A DNA stretch of 64,000 nt from Heligmosomoides polygyrus polygyrus (Eukaryota; Nematoda; Chromadorea; Rhabditida; Heligmosomidae), in NCBI GenBank assembly GCA_947396885.1, contig OX377202.1:13702001-13766000 (forward strand), given 5' to 3'. The first letter of the stretch is position 1. Each line of letters opens with the position of its first letter. The notes beneath the pieces are model-generated. The model was not told where the DNA came from, did not search any database, and saw nothing but the letters and a program-made list of their open reading frames with translations. Position numbers and translations under genes: made by a program. Of the stretch, positions 20,618 through 30,745 are shown one piece after another.

Positions 20618-22112
20618 TTAAACTGTCCCATTAGTACCCGCCGTTTTTTTTTCAACGATTCATTGCGGATTTCGCCGGTGGTCTCTTGCATAGCGCTATA
20701 TAGCCTTCGAAAGAAAATGATTTGCTCTATCAGAACATGTATTGCTTTTCTTTTTCCATCAGGTCAAATCAAATTTTGTCAAATTTTAGGTCGTTAAAGT
20801 GAAAAGTGAAAAAGTGAAAAAGTGGCCATCTGCGTAGTTGTTCTCTCCGTTTAGGTTTGGAATTTTCGCGCGGTTTGTTATAGCATTTGGAAGACAATAT
20901 TTTGTGTTACAAGAATACTTGTTGGCCCTGTTTGTTCACTTGTCCTTTATTGATTTTTAGGCCTCAAATTGGAACGTCCGAAAGAGAAGGTTTACCTTTA
21001 CCGACAGCTCCTGCTCTGAGAAGACTTTTTTTGCTTGATGTTATATGTCCTTTGAAAGGAGATGTTTTGCTCAATAAGAATTTGTGTTGCGTTTGCTGAT
21101 TTCTTTCGTCGAATATCAACAAAATTCCAAAAGGAGAAAAATCACCTTCACCAACAACTCCTTCTCCTTGTTCAGTTGTTGATATTCGACAGGAATCAGC
21201 ATGAGCCAATAAACGCAACATAAATTCTTATTGAGTAAGACATCCTCTTTCAAAAGACACATAACACCAAGCAAAAAAGTCCCACCACAGAACCGACCTG
21301 TCGGTAAAATTTCGGGCGGAAAAGTCGGACGTCTCAATCTGATGACCTAAAAGTCAATAAAGAACAAATGGGCAAATAGCCAACACGTATTATTGTGGCG
21401 CAGAACATTGTCTTCCAAATGCTATGAAAAACTGTGCGAAAAATTCCAAACCTAAGCGGAGAGAACAAGTGTGTAATGGCTGCTTTTTCACTTTTTCACT
21501 TTCATTTATGCGCCGAAAGGCGCGCTATTACATCAACGAACAGTAAGCAAAACTCATAACTCAAGCGAACTCAACAGTAGACATTCAAGACTCAGAAATG
21601 ACTAAAAACTAGAAAAAAGCTAATATAAAACTGAAGAACATACATTCCGAGCGCTCGCTTATAACGTTAATTTTGTAGCCAAACGGCAACTGTGACTGTG
21701 GCGACTTTAATGACCTAAATTATATAAAAATGCTATTATTCGAGAAAAAGTATTGAGTTCAAACGGTTTTGAAAAAGGAGAGGTAGCAACATTTCTGCAT
21801 TGAAAGAAGAGATGGTAGCGTAGGCTGGACCAAATCTTCGTTGATTCTTATTCGATTGATGGTGTAAATGCTGCCTTCTTGAAACAACTGTGTGAGGATA
21901 GGCGCTTTCAAATAAACAGCATTTACACTACCAATCGATTAAACATTAGGATGATCTAGTCTATTGACAAAATTTAGGATGAAAAAATGCAATAGAATTT
22001 CTGATAGAGCAAAGGATTCTCTTTCAAAAGCTGTATGGCGCTCTACAAGAGACCGCCGGCGAAATCCGCAATGAATCGTTGAAAAAACGCGGGGGCTTAT
22101 GGGGCAACTCAA
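20618..22112. mobile_element. Palindromic mariner-type MITE, copy 2, interrupted
   Basis: Same element as 405-1450, with ends TGTCCCATTAG and the reverse complement of TTGAGTTGCCCCATAAG and TA on both sides (20616-20617 and 22113-22114). The right arm is broken at 21507 by about 455 bp (21508-21962) and resumes at ATTGACAAAATT. The insert contains sequence also found, inverted, at about 18911-19085 in the foldback element, including GTAGCAACATTTCTGCAT. Confidence 0.75.
21508..21962 (+). repeat. Insertion in MITE copy 2, related to the foldback centre
   Basis: Positions 21725-21905 match the reverse complement of about 18903-19090 (TAAAAATGCTATTATTC, GTAGCAACATTTCTGCAT, TCGATTGATGG). It includes its own small palindrome, TGTAAATGCTG at about 21863 and CAGCATTTACACTACCAATC at 21928. 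The outer limits come from comparison with the uninterrupted copy at 405-1450. Confidence 0.6.
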
Positions 22113-22168
22113 TAGTTTATTGGCTTGCTTTCGTGAGGCTTAAATAATTACGACGCTTGCAATCACAA

Positions 22169-22338
22169 GGGCGCGTGTAGCGCAGTCGGAGGAGGCGCCG
22201 GCTGTCGCGTGCACCCGACACCAGGTTCCTGGTTCGGATTTCCCGCCCAGGCCAACCAAGCCCTCCATCTCTCCGGGGCCGTTGAATTAGTACCAGACTT
22301 GTCTGGGAAGGATAGAGCGCTAAATTTTTCATCAGGAT
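22169..22338 (+). repeat. tRNA-derived SINE, 5' half only
   Basis: Well-conserved head (GGGCGCGTGTAGCGCAGTC), B box and GTACCAGACTTGTCTGGG. It breaks off after AGAGCGCTAAATTTTTCATC. Loss of the 3' half is unusual for a retroposed copy and implies later deletion. Confidence 0.8.
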
Positions 22339-22825
22339 GTTCCTCGTAATCTACTCTGTAGGGCTGTCGGAGAGATGGATAAAGAGTAAAGAGAATTTCG
22401 CTTATTCCATGATTTGTGGCGACGGCCTTTTGATGAGCGAACAAGCGGCTGAATACGAGTACATCTCAGGATACAAGTTGAATGATCTGCTTCTGGGGGG
22501 TGATACTGCATTAGATGAGACATTGTGTTATGGCAATAATAAATAGGTGAGATGATTCTAGGAAAATTAGCTTTATCTGGCGAGACAGGACGCGGTAATA
22601 ACTATACAATCAAGAAGCATTAGAGACATTGAAGATAACAGGACCAGGGTTTTAATGAGATAAAGCTGAGACGAAAACAAAGAACGTTGATGGACGACAA
22701 GCAAGACCTCGATGCTCACACAGTAAGATTACGGATTCTATATGTACAGAAATTTGACCTAATCTGGGATGTTGCCAGAGGGATATTAAGTCTGAGCCTA
22801 CATGTTATCGGCAGCAACACTACAG
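22339..22825. other. Unassigned sequence
   Basis: Short frames on both strands without domains. Confidence 0.3.
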
Positions 22826-22922
22826 ATGCCGGAGTCATCAGCGCCAAACCCCTGATATGACATTCATTAGCATCTGGTTCCGATGGTGTTCTCACCATTA
22901 AAGCGGTTGATGAATCCAGCCC
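22826..22922. mobile_element. MITE of the GGGGCCGGATTCAT family, truncated
   Basis: Contains AACCCCTGATATGACATTC and ends GGTTGATGAATCCAGCCC, matching (in reverse) the MITE at 27747-27895. The left end is degenerate. Confidence 0.55.
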
Positions 22923-23245
22923 AAGGTGTAGCATTTTTTCACCTTTATTGAAATGCTTGGCAATGATTCAAGTTGTGATCATCTGAGGTTAGAAGCCACA
23001 TACGGCGAGAACTTTCCCTACAACCAAATATTTTGATAGACTGAAGCAACAGAGGATCTGACAGCGGAACTGATCGGGAGGAAACGAGCTTTCAAGAGCA
23101 TCGAATCAGTGGAGAAGACAACGCCTAGCAGGCTGCTGTGCCTGACCGCCTACACCGCTCCTGCTGCCTTAACGTACGCCCACAAGCCATGCCTGCGTGA
23201 GAGACAAAGACGCAGGTCGGGAAATCGAGAGAAAGATGCTCGACT
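22923..23245. other. Unassigned sequence
   Basis: Nothing recognised. Confidence 0.3.
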
Positions 23246-23443
23246 CCAATCAATCCCTTTCTAGGAACGCGCCACGCACTTGACATAAACTGTTTATCAT
23301 GTCGATATCATGTCGGTCTGTAGAAATTACTTGTCGTCCCCAGCCACCCAACAGTTGTTGCTTTGTCGTTCCCAGGCAAATCGGGCACCACCGACCTCAG
23401 AAAGACGGAAGGCCCCGATGACTTGGGCGGGAAGCGACCTCTC
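23246..23443 (-). repeat. SINE relic, strongly diverged
   Basis: CCAATCAATCCCTTTC, GAACGCGCCACGC, CGTTCCCAGGCAAATC and GACTTGGGCGGGAAGCG align to the SINE in order on the minus strand, with long mismatching stretches. Confidence 0.45.
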
Positions 23444-23789
23444 GATGGAGAGTACGCAAATGTTTCCCTCCTCCCCACCATTTGCGCTAATCGTGTTTCT
23501 ATCTTGTTGCACGTATTGCTGCAATTGAATCAGAATTTGAGGACATAAGATGAAATTATCGTTCTTACAAGGACGCTTGTAGCCTTTCATGGTAGGAAAG
23601 AATGAAATGAAACATCTAGAGTTTGCAGAGCAGCAGAAGAGCCGTGGTGGAAGACTTCAGGCAACTCTATGGCACGACTCCTTTGTTGTCCCTTTGGAGT
23701 GCCGCTGATTGTATCCCCCAAGTGTTTTCCATTTGCCTTGTTGTTCCTTCCTAGACAGGGTATATACAGGGTTTTTGCTTACTTTATTA

Positions 23790-24698
23790 GGGGGGGGGGG
23801 GCAAAAGTAAAGAGACACCCCATGCCGTGTCCATATATCTCGTGGCTGGAGTCTGGATTCGTACTTGTTGTATTTGTATGCTTGTATGCTACTTACTGAA
23901 GCCCATCTGAAAAGTTACCACTTCCGCCCTTTCCAGAAGCATGCCAAAAACCCCAGCCTGTCTCATGCCGAAACCCCAGTCTGACGAGTCGACCTGTGTC
24001 GCGCAAATCTCCCCCAATTCCCAACCCCGAGCAGCCTGGGCTCAATATTCACGCATGATGAGAAGTACGTCTTCTACCTTAGCCCTGCCAAGCAGCGAGT
24101 TTGGGTGAGACCTGGTGACCTATTACCGACCTTCGTTCGGCGAGATGTTCACGGCGAGAAGCACCTTTGGAGCTTTTGGGTCTGCGCCCATGGATCGGTT
24201 TACCGGAGGCTGTTTCCCAAGTGCACCGCGATGAACTCCAAGGCCATGGTGAACGAAATAGAGGAGATGGGCCGGCGACTCGCTCTTATTCATTCGCAGC
24301 GCTTCAAGAAGGTCCTCCTCTTCGACAACGCCGCACACCATCGGGAACAAGTAAGCACGGATAAGCTTTGCCAGCTGGGCTACGTTCACATGCCTCACCC
24401 ACCGTATTCGCTGGACATCTCTCCATGCAACTACCACTACTACTTGAGCCTACAGAACTTCCTAGTCGGAAGGGACACAAGAACACAAGCAGTCCTTGAC
24501 AACCATATCGAGCAGTTGATCAACACCAGGCTCAAGCAGTTCTGTAAGAATGGGATCAGGAAGTTGACTAAGCGATGGTAGCAAGGTCATTGCCCTTAAT
24601 GGCAAACACATTCCTCAGCATCGTTGAGTTGTAATTGAGTTATAAGGAGATAAAGATTTTTTTTTCATTTTGTCTCATTACTTTTGGCCCCCCCCCCC
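23790..24698 (+). mobile_element. mariner-like transposon with poly-G termini
   Basis: A 909-bp element. The left end has 12 G followed by CAAAAGTAAAGAGACA. The right end is the reverse complement of 11 G followed by CCAAAAGTAATGAGACA. TA lies immediately outside on both sides (23788-23789 and 24699-24700). The transposase catalytic core is intact in frame but the N-terminal DNA-binding part is missing, which explains the short length. Confidence 0.85.
24040..24581 (+). pseudogene. mariner-like transposase, catalytic core, DD34N
   Basis: One continuous frame without stops runs from about 24040 to 24581. It reads SIFTHDEKYVFYLSPAKQ (first catalytic Asp), a long middle part with FRSW-like variation, KVLLFDNAAHH (second Asp), and MPHPPYSLDISPCNYHYY. 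The residue at the third catalytic position is Asn, not Asp, with 34 residues between it and the second Asp. The helix-turn-helix N-terminus is absent and no ATG starts the conserved part, so I treat it as a pseudogene. The long clean frame suggests the family was recently active or that a splice brings in an N-terminus not seen here. Confidence 0.78.
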
Positions 24699-24700
24699 TA

Positions 24701-25364
24701 ATAATGCTTTTCACGAATGGATAAAGCAAACTTTTGAGCGAGTAGAATAAAGAGTTTTCACTAGAAATAAAAAGAAGGGTCAACTGTTCAAGCAATGTCA
24801 GTAAGCATAAGGAAGCTTGCTAAAAGCAAGCTCATTAACACACTCAGGAAGACCAGAATCACCAGTACAGAGTAGGCAACAACATAAAGGTACCAATCAA
24901 CGTCCATAGTGCGGAGATCCATCTCAAGGAATCTGGTAAGTTGCGTTGCCGGAAGCAATGGATATTCCAAGGATTTCATGGAATACGAAGACGGCGAGCC
25001 GTGGCGGCGGCTCGTCGTCAGGATGATGGAGAATGCCCTCCTCCATCCCCTTTCTGTCGGACCAAACAAATGCGGCCGTCCGCAGATGCCTATGCAGGGC
25101 AGGCCTTCAGGAGTTGCTGACAGTGATTGAGGTTTGTTCAATCCGTGACCTAGACTTGCGTTATTGTCATTGCGTTAGGTTTTCTGCTGCTATAATGTTA
25201 CATTATACAATGGAATTTTTTCTAAGTCTCTTTTTTATATATTTTCACCATTTTTTCATTTTTCGCCTTTTCTATTGACCTTACGCGTTTTTCTTCTCCT
25301 GATTCAAGGTCACAGATCGACTGCGAAATCAACACTATAAACCGTGTTTCTGCGCATGATTAAG
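24701..25364. other. Unassigned sequence
   Basis: The minus-strand frame 24788-25141 (117 codons) has a hydrophobic C-terminal half (VILVFLSVLMSLLLASFLML), which could be a membrane segment, but nothing else supports a gene. Confidence 0.3.
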
Positions 25365-25465
25365 TTAAAGGATAAAAGGATAAGGAATGACGTAACTTAG
25401 ATTTTTTGAGATACGTCACGCATTCTTGTTAAAGATGTCGTTGAAACGATTTAGATGCGTATCTA

Positions 25466-25783
25466 CATAGTATACATTGGATCTGAATGAATCACTTTCG
25501 GATATCCGATTCGGATATCTTGATCGGAATCATCCAAAAATCCGGGCCCGCGAAATTGCCGTTATCCGAATTATCCTAAAATCCGGGGCCCACAAAATCG
25601 CCCTTATCCGAATCATCCAATTATCCGAAGATTTCCGATCGGATCCGTTATATCGAATGAATCACTTTCGGATATCCGATTCGGATATCTCGATCCGAAT
25701 CATCCAAAAATCCGGGGTCCGCAAAAACACCCTTATCCGAATCATCCAATTATCCGAAGATTTCCGATCGGATCCAATGTATA
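25466..25783. mobile_element. MITE with TATACATTGGATC ends and internal repeats
   Basis: The terminal inverted repeats contain TATACATTGGATC (left, 25471 on; right, reverse complement to 25783). A 7-bp direct repeat GTATCTA lies outside at 25459-25465 and 25784-25790. The inside is a direct duplication: GAATGAATCACTTTCGG starts at 25485 and at 25655. It is rich in variants of ATCCGAATCATCC. The apparent protein 25477-25791 is only this repeat translated. A second copy is at 48665-48800. Confidence 0.8.
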
Positions 25784-25857
25784 GTATCTAGCCGTACAAT
25801 GACTTGCGTTGGCCAGCCTATGAACAGACTAGTGGTTTGTCTTTCCCAGGCAAATCT

Positions 25858-26012
25858 GGGGCCAGATTTATCAAAGATACCGCCGGTATCATCTTACCAC
25901 GGATTCACCATATCGGCCTACGTAGTATGTGATACAGAGAGATACAAAGATACAGGGATACACGACAACCGATATATCCTTACCTGTCGGTAACGGTTGA
26001 TGATTCTGGCCC
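25858..26012. mobile_element. MITE of the GGGGCCGGATTCAT family, in a SINE
   Basis: Ends GGGGCCAGATTTATCAA and the reverse complement of GGGCCAGAATCATCAA. It interrupts the SINE between AAATCTG and TTGGTCC, with at most a 3-bp target duplication (CTG/TTG, or TGG). The inside is imperfectly palindromic. Confidence 0.72.
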
Positions 26013-26131
26013 TTGGTCCTGATGCACTGACCCCGGAATGTTGGAAGACTTGGTTGGCCTGGGCGGGAAATCTGAACCAAGGACCAGGTATTCGGATGCA
26101 TGCGACAGTCGGCACCTTCTTCATCTGCGTC

Positions 26132-26343
26132 AGATGAGTAAGTTATTGGAGTAAGTTAGTCATCCGGTTGCCACGTCGCCTTCGGACAGCTCTACGACAC
26201 AACAAGGTTATTCCTACAAAACTTGAGAGGAAGCTAGTGTGGAACGAGCTGTTCGCGACGCGACATGAACCACGCTATCTGAGACTGTATGACAGAGAGT
26301 CATGTCTGCAGTCAATATGGAGAAGGGTACGCCTCTTCTGTTT
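26132..26343. other. Unassigned sequence
   Basis: A short frame (26168-26419) rich in Arg and Leu, not recognised. Confidence 0.3.
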
Positions 26344-26728
26344 GATTTTTAGGTGGAATAAACGCAAAACACCGCCGTTTTCCCATATCTCCCTTCAAAG
26401 AGGCCCATTCAGAATATAAATGTTACCATTCGAATCTAATCTGACCGTTCTATACAGCGGTGTAGGTAACATCTAGTGGTTTATGAAAAGAACAGTTTCG
26501 GTGACCCCTGAACCTGGACGATGGACGACGCTTGAGGTAATTGCACCGAAAGGGTCCTGAGTTTTATAGGGTTTAAACCTTTTTTCTCTAAAACCATTGT
26601 CAGATACCTACATTTCTGGATAGGTCGCCCACATTGAATTCGGATCGTAACATTTATTTTTTGAATAGACCACTTTGAAGGCAGTTATGGGAAAACAGCA
26701 GTTTTTTAAGTTTACTCCGCCCGAGCGG
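26344..26728. mobile_element. Palindromic element (hairpin MITE)
   Basis: The left half (TGGAATAAACGC..., CATATCTCCCTTCAAAG, AATGTTAC) and right half (GTAACATTTATT, CTTTGAAGGCAGTTATGGG, TTTACTCCGCC) are imperfect reverse complements. Near the centre GTGTAGGTAACATCTAGTGG is mirrored by AAACCATTGTCAGATACCTA. The open frames 26608-26964 and 26816-27052 overlap or flank it and are not supported. Confidence 0.65.
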
Positions 26729-27060
26729 TATGGTATACAGGGAAAACGGGTATACCCGTTTGATGGTGAAGGAGCATCTAGATGACCTAAGCAAATAAGG
26801 AAGGAAATCCAAAGCGTGTTCTCAGAGAACTTAGGGTACGAAGTCATGGAAGCGCAACGGTTGAGGTGGCCGTCAGGATCTAGCATCCAAGCGCGACAAC
26901 TTAGAGGCATTTTGAAAATCCAAAAATCAACCGCTGTGGAGTGTCTCGCGAGCTTCTTGATCATGCTACAGGAGCAATTCGGGTGTGAGAGTGAGGAAGT
27001 TCGACCACCACCTGAATTACATAGGCCATTTCCAGATAAGGGTGATTGGTGATCAAGTCG
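26729..27060. other. Unassigned sequence
   Basis: Nothing recognised apart from short frames. Confidence 0.3.
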
Positions 27061-27290
27061 TTGACTTCCACCGTAAGCGTTACTGTTTTCTATGAATTCT
27101 TGCTTATCAGCTCCTTGCTACCTTAGGAATTGTTCTCCATAGGATGGAACGACGGTGGGATGAACAGCTTCTAAATGCTTTTTCGAGTTTTCCAGGCTCT
27201 GGTGAAGGTGATGGCCTTATGGTTAGCCGTATAAATGCCGATACCAATCTTGGTCAACAGCTTCTAACAAATTTCATCACGTCAGCGCTA
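27061..27290 (+). repeat. 3' scrap of a Penelope-like element
   Basis: TTTTTCGAGTTTTCCAGGCT (27179-27198), CTGGTGAAGG and a tail with ACCAATCTTGGTCAACAG match the 3' ends of the PLEs at 13745-15703 and 44690-45835. The hammerhead core is damaged here (CTGGTGA; GAAAC absent). Confidence 0.6.
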
Positions 27291-27301
27291 TCGATACATA
27301 G

Positions 27302-27420
27302 AAGCGAGATGGCGCAGTCGAGGGAGTCGAGGGAACCCGACGGCAGGTTCCTGGTTCAGGCCCAGGCCAACCAAGCTTTCCACCTCTCTCTGGAGTCGGT
27401 GAATTGGTACCAGGCCGTGC
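27302..27420 (+). repeat. tRNA-derived SINE, 5' part
   Basis: GATGGCGCAGTCGAGGGAG, GGTTCCTGGTTCAGG, AGGCCAACCAAGC and GGTGAATTGGTACCAGGC follow the family. The 3' part is missing. Confidence 0.65.
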
Positions 27421-27746
27421 GGGAAAAATGTCACCATCCCTTCACCGACTTCACGAAACACACTCTTCAATCTACATACCTTTGAATGCTGTAGGAGAAT
27501 ATGCGATTTAATTACGATATATAGAATGATAAACGGTTTTACTCATATTCTCCTTCAGAAGCTCTTTTCTTCATCGAACTCAAAGGGCGGCTAGTGGAAG
27601 ATCCAGTTTTCCGGACCAAAAGGCAAGCAGGATAAGGTCTCTGCTTTTCACTTGCCATGATGGCTGCGAATTTTTGAAGTTACTTAGAAGCACGTAATAC
27701 CGAACCCAATAGGGCAGCATAAGAAAAACTCTTGACCGGTATCTTC
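27421..27746. other. Unassigned sequence
   Basis: Nothing recognised. Confidence 0.3.
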
Positions 27747-27895
27747 GGGGCCCGATTCATTAACCGCTTACCGCCCTTTAACTGTGAAAATACCGCCAAA
27801 TCTGACGCTGAATGAATGTCATATCAGGGGTTCGGCGGTATTTTCACCGTTAGAGAGCGGCAAGAGGTTGAATCCAGTTGAATGAATCCGGCCCC
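27747..27895. mobile_element. MITE of the GGGGCCGGATTCAT family
   Basis: Ends GGGGCCCGATTCATTAACCG and the reverse complement of GGGGCCGGATTCATTC. Inside, GAAAATACCGCC is mirrored by GGCGGTATTTTC and the apex carries GAATGTCATATCAGGGG. Confidence 0.78.
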
Positions 27896-27904
27896 AGAAT
27901 GCAG

Positions 27905-28052
27905 ACTAGTAGTTTTCTTCTTTGCTAGAGTTCTTGCTGCCTCTTTTTTACTTACAATGACTTTAACTTCGACTTTAACTTGTGTTCCATTGGTTTGTTT
28001 TGCTTTTGCATGGTTATCCACGTACAGAATAAATAAATAAATAAATAAATAA
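27905..28052 (+). repeat. 3' tail of a LINE-like element with AAATA array
   Basis: TGCATGGTTATCCACGTACA then a clean run of AAATA-type units (28028-28053). Shares the end with 12100-12217. Confidence 0.6.
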
Positions 28053-28057
28053 ATGAC

Positions 28058-28390
28058 TACTGACACGCTCATCGGCTGAGCACCGCTAGTCATCGTATAG
28101 CCCAAATATGCATGCAAATTAAAATAAAAAGGGTAAAAGACGGCGTTATTCGATCTCTTTTGGGATGCGCCACGTATTCTACTTCTACGGGATATCGTGA
28201 AGGCGGGAGCCCGGAGGGATGGAAGGCTTAGTTGGCCTGGGCGGAAAATCCGAACCAGGAACCTGGTATCGGGTGCACGCGACCATCGGCGCCTCCTCCG
28301 ACTGCACTACACGCGCCCGCATGCACATTGCCTCCAGAAGTAGAAGTAGAAGTAAAGTGCGTGGTGCAAGAGATTGACTATACTTCATCC
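28058..28390 (+). repeat. SINE broken by a second SINE
   Basis: The outer SINE (plus strand) is seen as 28058-28120 (CGCTCATCGGCTGAGCACCG) and 28330-28390 (GCCTCCAGAAG, GTGCGTGG). The inner SINE occupies 28121-28318 on the minus strand. The break is flanked by GCATGCAAATT (28110-28120) and GCATGCACATT (28319-28329). Confidence 0.82.
28121..28318 (-). repeat. tRNA-derived SINE nested in another SINE
   Basis: The tail AAAAGGGTAAAAGACGGCG and the head CCGACTGCACTACACGCGCC are in reverse. About 95 bp between GGATATCGTGAAGGCG and GGAGCCCGGAGGG are deleted, either before or after insertion. Confidence 0.82.
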
Positions 28391-28882
28391 TTTAACAAAC
28401 TTGAAGAAGTAGAGGAACACTGAACAGCTGAGAGCAGAACTCGGGTAGAGTGCACAAATTAGGAGAGATGATAAGCTCTTCAGCTACTAATTATTGTAAC
28501 TGTAGCCGTGGCAACCACTCTGCTGTTATTGGGGATTTCTGTAGCTGCCGATTAGACTAGGTAGGACTATAATGATGAGCTGACCAGGAGCACTAGTGAT
28601 AAAACACTGGAATAACTGCTGGTTGGAGTGAGGAAGGAAGGGAGAAGGCGCGTCAATCCACAATTTTTGAGACAAATCTTTGGAATACCCTTGTTTAAAA
28701 AGCAGAAATAGAAGTGGTAACTGATAGCTTGCCTAAACCCATCGATATTTTAGACTTCAAAGAAAGAAGAGAAACAGGCAAAGAACAGGCAAAGGTGAAT
28801 GCACCTATTCAGCGTTCAGATCCTCGAGTAAGGGTCGCTGTATTCAGTAACGTTGTGGAATTCTGGAATGCCTATGTAATGA
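28391..28882. other. Unassigned sequence
   Basis: No recognised feature apart from the target-site copy CTATGTAATGA at 28872-28882. Confidence 0.3.
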
Positions 28883-29174
28883 AGGGCGCGTGGAGCGCAG
28901 TCGGAGGAGGCGCCGGCTGCCGCCTACACCCGATACCAGGTTCGGATTTCCCGCCCAGGCCAACCAAGCCTTCCATCCCTCTGTGGTTGGTGAATTGGTA
29001 CCAGACGTGTCTGAGAAGGATAAAGCGCTGACTTGCTCATCAGCTGGCAACCGCAAGTCATGTATGGTCAAATACGCGTTCAACTCGCCTCCACGACATC
29101 CCGTAGATGTAGAAGCGTGGCGCATCCCAAAGGGGATTGAATAACGCCGTCCTTTATCCTTTTATTTTTTATCC
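28883..29174 (+). repeat. tRNA-derived SINE, full length, with target duplication
   Basis: Complete copy with head AGGGCGCGTGGAGCGCAG and tail TCCTTTATCC. It is flanked by CTATGTAATGA (28872-28882) and CTACGTAATGA (29175-29185). Twelve bases are missing around the start of the B box (CAGGTTCGGATTTCC). Confidence 0.87.
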
Positions 29175-29185
29175 TACGTAATGAG

Positions 29186-29920
29186 AAACAAGATGCTGGC
29201 TCCATCTAGTAGCCTCTGCGGAGAAATTCATCATATCGAGCAAATTGTTCGACCGGGCCGTAGCAGTTCGGACGAAGTCTATCTAATTTATACAGAAGCT
29301 AAAAATTTCGATTAAGTTCTTTTGTCATTTGTCTTTGTTATTCTATGTCGAATCAAAGCATTCTCTAGTATAAGCAGATAACTAAAACTGTTTTTCACCA
29401 GAAATCCGCCGTATGTTGGGAAAGATCAAACATCTTAAGCAAACAACGAACAAGCTTACAACTAATATTTAGTAACTCTCTTTCTGCCAATATTTTTGGC
29501 AGGTCAAGAGGAGGAATTTAAACCTAATGGTGCTTCAATTAATCGAAACGCAATGGAGAAACCGATAGCAGTGCACTATGTGCACACGAGGCACCCGCTC
29601 AAGTGGAGCCGAAGCTGGAAGGACGGAGAGTGGGGAAATTCGCTTAGACGGTTCTTTTTATGAGAGGAGGACGCGAAACCTGTCGTAGACATACTTCGCC
29701 GTTTCAAGAAAACCCTCAGCAGAATGGAGATGATGGTACTGGACTCGTCTAAGAATTGTGTTTTCCAGATAAAGAACCTTTGCAAAACACTGGTAGTGAC
29801 AGTAGGTCGGAGAAGCAGCATTGATTGGTTAACCTTTCGGAAAAGTGGGGGAAAACTGAAAAGGAATATACGCAGAAACGGAAACGGAAAAGTCATCAAT
29901 CACGAAACAAGAAATAATTA
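29186..29920. other. Unassigned sequence
   Basis: AT-rich; short frames only. Confidence 0.3.
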
Positions 29921-30743
29921 GGTCGTTGCATACGAAATAGCCGATTTTGTCCGAAAACTTTGACAGATCATAACTTTGCTTGCAAACAATTTTATTAATC
30001 GAAGTAAGCACCCATTTTTCACAACGTGACAATAGATTAGACATTCCATCTTCGTAAAAGACAGAACTACAAGAACTAATGAAACATACGAAGTCATTTT
30101 CGACATCATCTTGGTTGCTGAATGCTTTATCCTTCACATAACAATCTAAGTGCTTGCAATAATCAGTAGGGGACAGATTTGCTGAATATGCGTGGCAGAA
30201 TTTTGTAGCCCAATTCATTCAGTTTGTGGACAACAATTTTTGAAAAGTGTGGACGCTCGTTTCAAAAAGGAGGATTGGTCCTCTTCGACTGACCGAAGCC
30301 GGCTGTTTTTCAATCAACTTCTGGTGAATCACATAGATTTCGGCACACCAATTCTCCACTGGGGTAGTCTCTCCAGTCTTCAAGAACTTGTATTGGACTA
30401 TACCAGCCATTGTCCACCATACGGTCGTCATGTCTTCTTTGGATGGAGGCATGGTTTCGGCATCTCCTTGGGACTCTCATTTTTGTCCAGCCATTGTGAA
30501 GAGCGACGACGATTGTCGTGGAGGATCCACACTTTTCCATGCATATAAGTAGAGCACACGAACATCACGTTGAGTCGTAGTGCAAAAACGACGTGAAAAA
30601 CTCGGCAAGAGGCAATTACGTCACAGAAGCCATAAACGATAAAAAAGCGGAAATTCTGCTATATACAAACGGGAAGATTCGTAGTCACAAAAATTCGAGC
30701 AGAAATTGAGGTAGCAAAATCGGCCATTTCATATGCAACGACC
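29921..30743 (-). mobile_element. mariner-family transposon 4, deletion derivative
   Basis: Terminal inverted repeats GGTCGTTGCATACGAAATAG (left) and, at the right, the reverse complement of GGTCGTTGCATATGAAATGG. TA on both sides (29919-29920 and 30744-30745). Length 823 bp, so about 450 bp have been lost, mainly the N-terminal transposase. Confidence 0.87.
29985..30545 (-). pseudogene. mariner transposase, catalytic and C-terminal parts
   Basis: On the minus strand, 30219-30452 encodes MTTVWWTMAGIVQYKFLK and EKQPASVSRRGPILL, the region between the first and second catalytic residues. The block that should hold the second Asp is changed to LFETSVHT. The frame at 29829-30218 continues with SANLSPTDYCKHLDC (third Asp kept) and the C-terminal FSNQDDVEN and LLSRCEKWV. 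The N-terminal helix-turn-helix region is absent. It is inactive. Confidence 0.82.
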
Positions 30744-30745
30744 TA

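Larger units (their letters stand above)
25365..26131 (-). repeat. tRNA-derived SINE broken by two MITEs
   Basis: SINE pieces at 25365-25465, 25791-25857 and 26013-26131 join, in order, into one copy of about 287 bp, the normal length. The gaps hold two unrelated MITEs (25466-25783 and 25858-26012). The SINE is therefore older than both. Confidence 0.82.

Noticed and set aside
25477..25791. 104-codon frame with a repeated IRIIQLSEDFRSDP motif
   Set aside because: It is the duplicated unit of a MITE read in one frame. The MITE has terminal repeats and a target duplication and interrupts a SINE.
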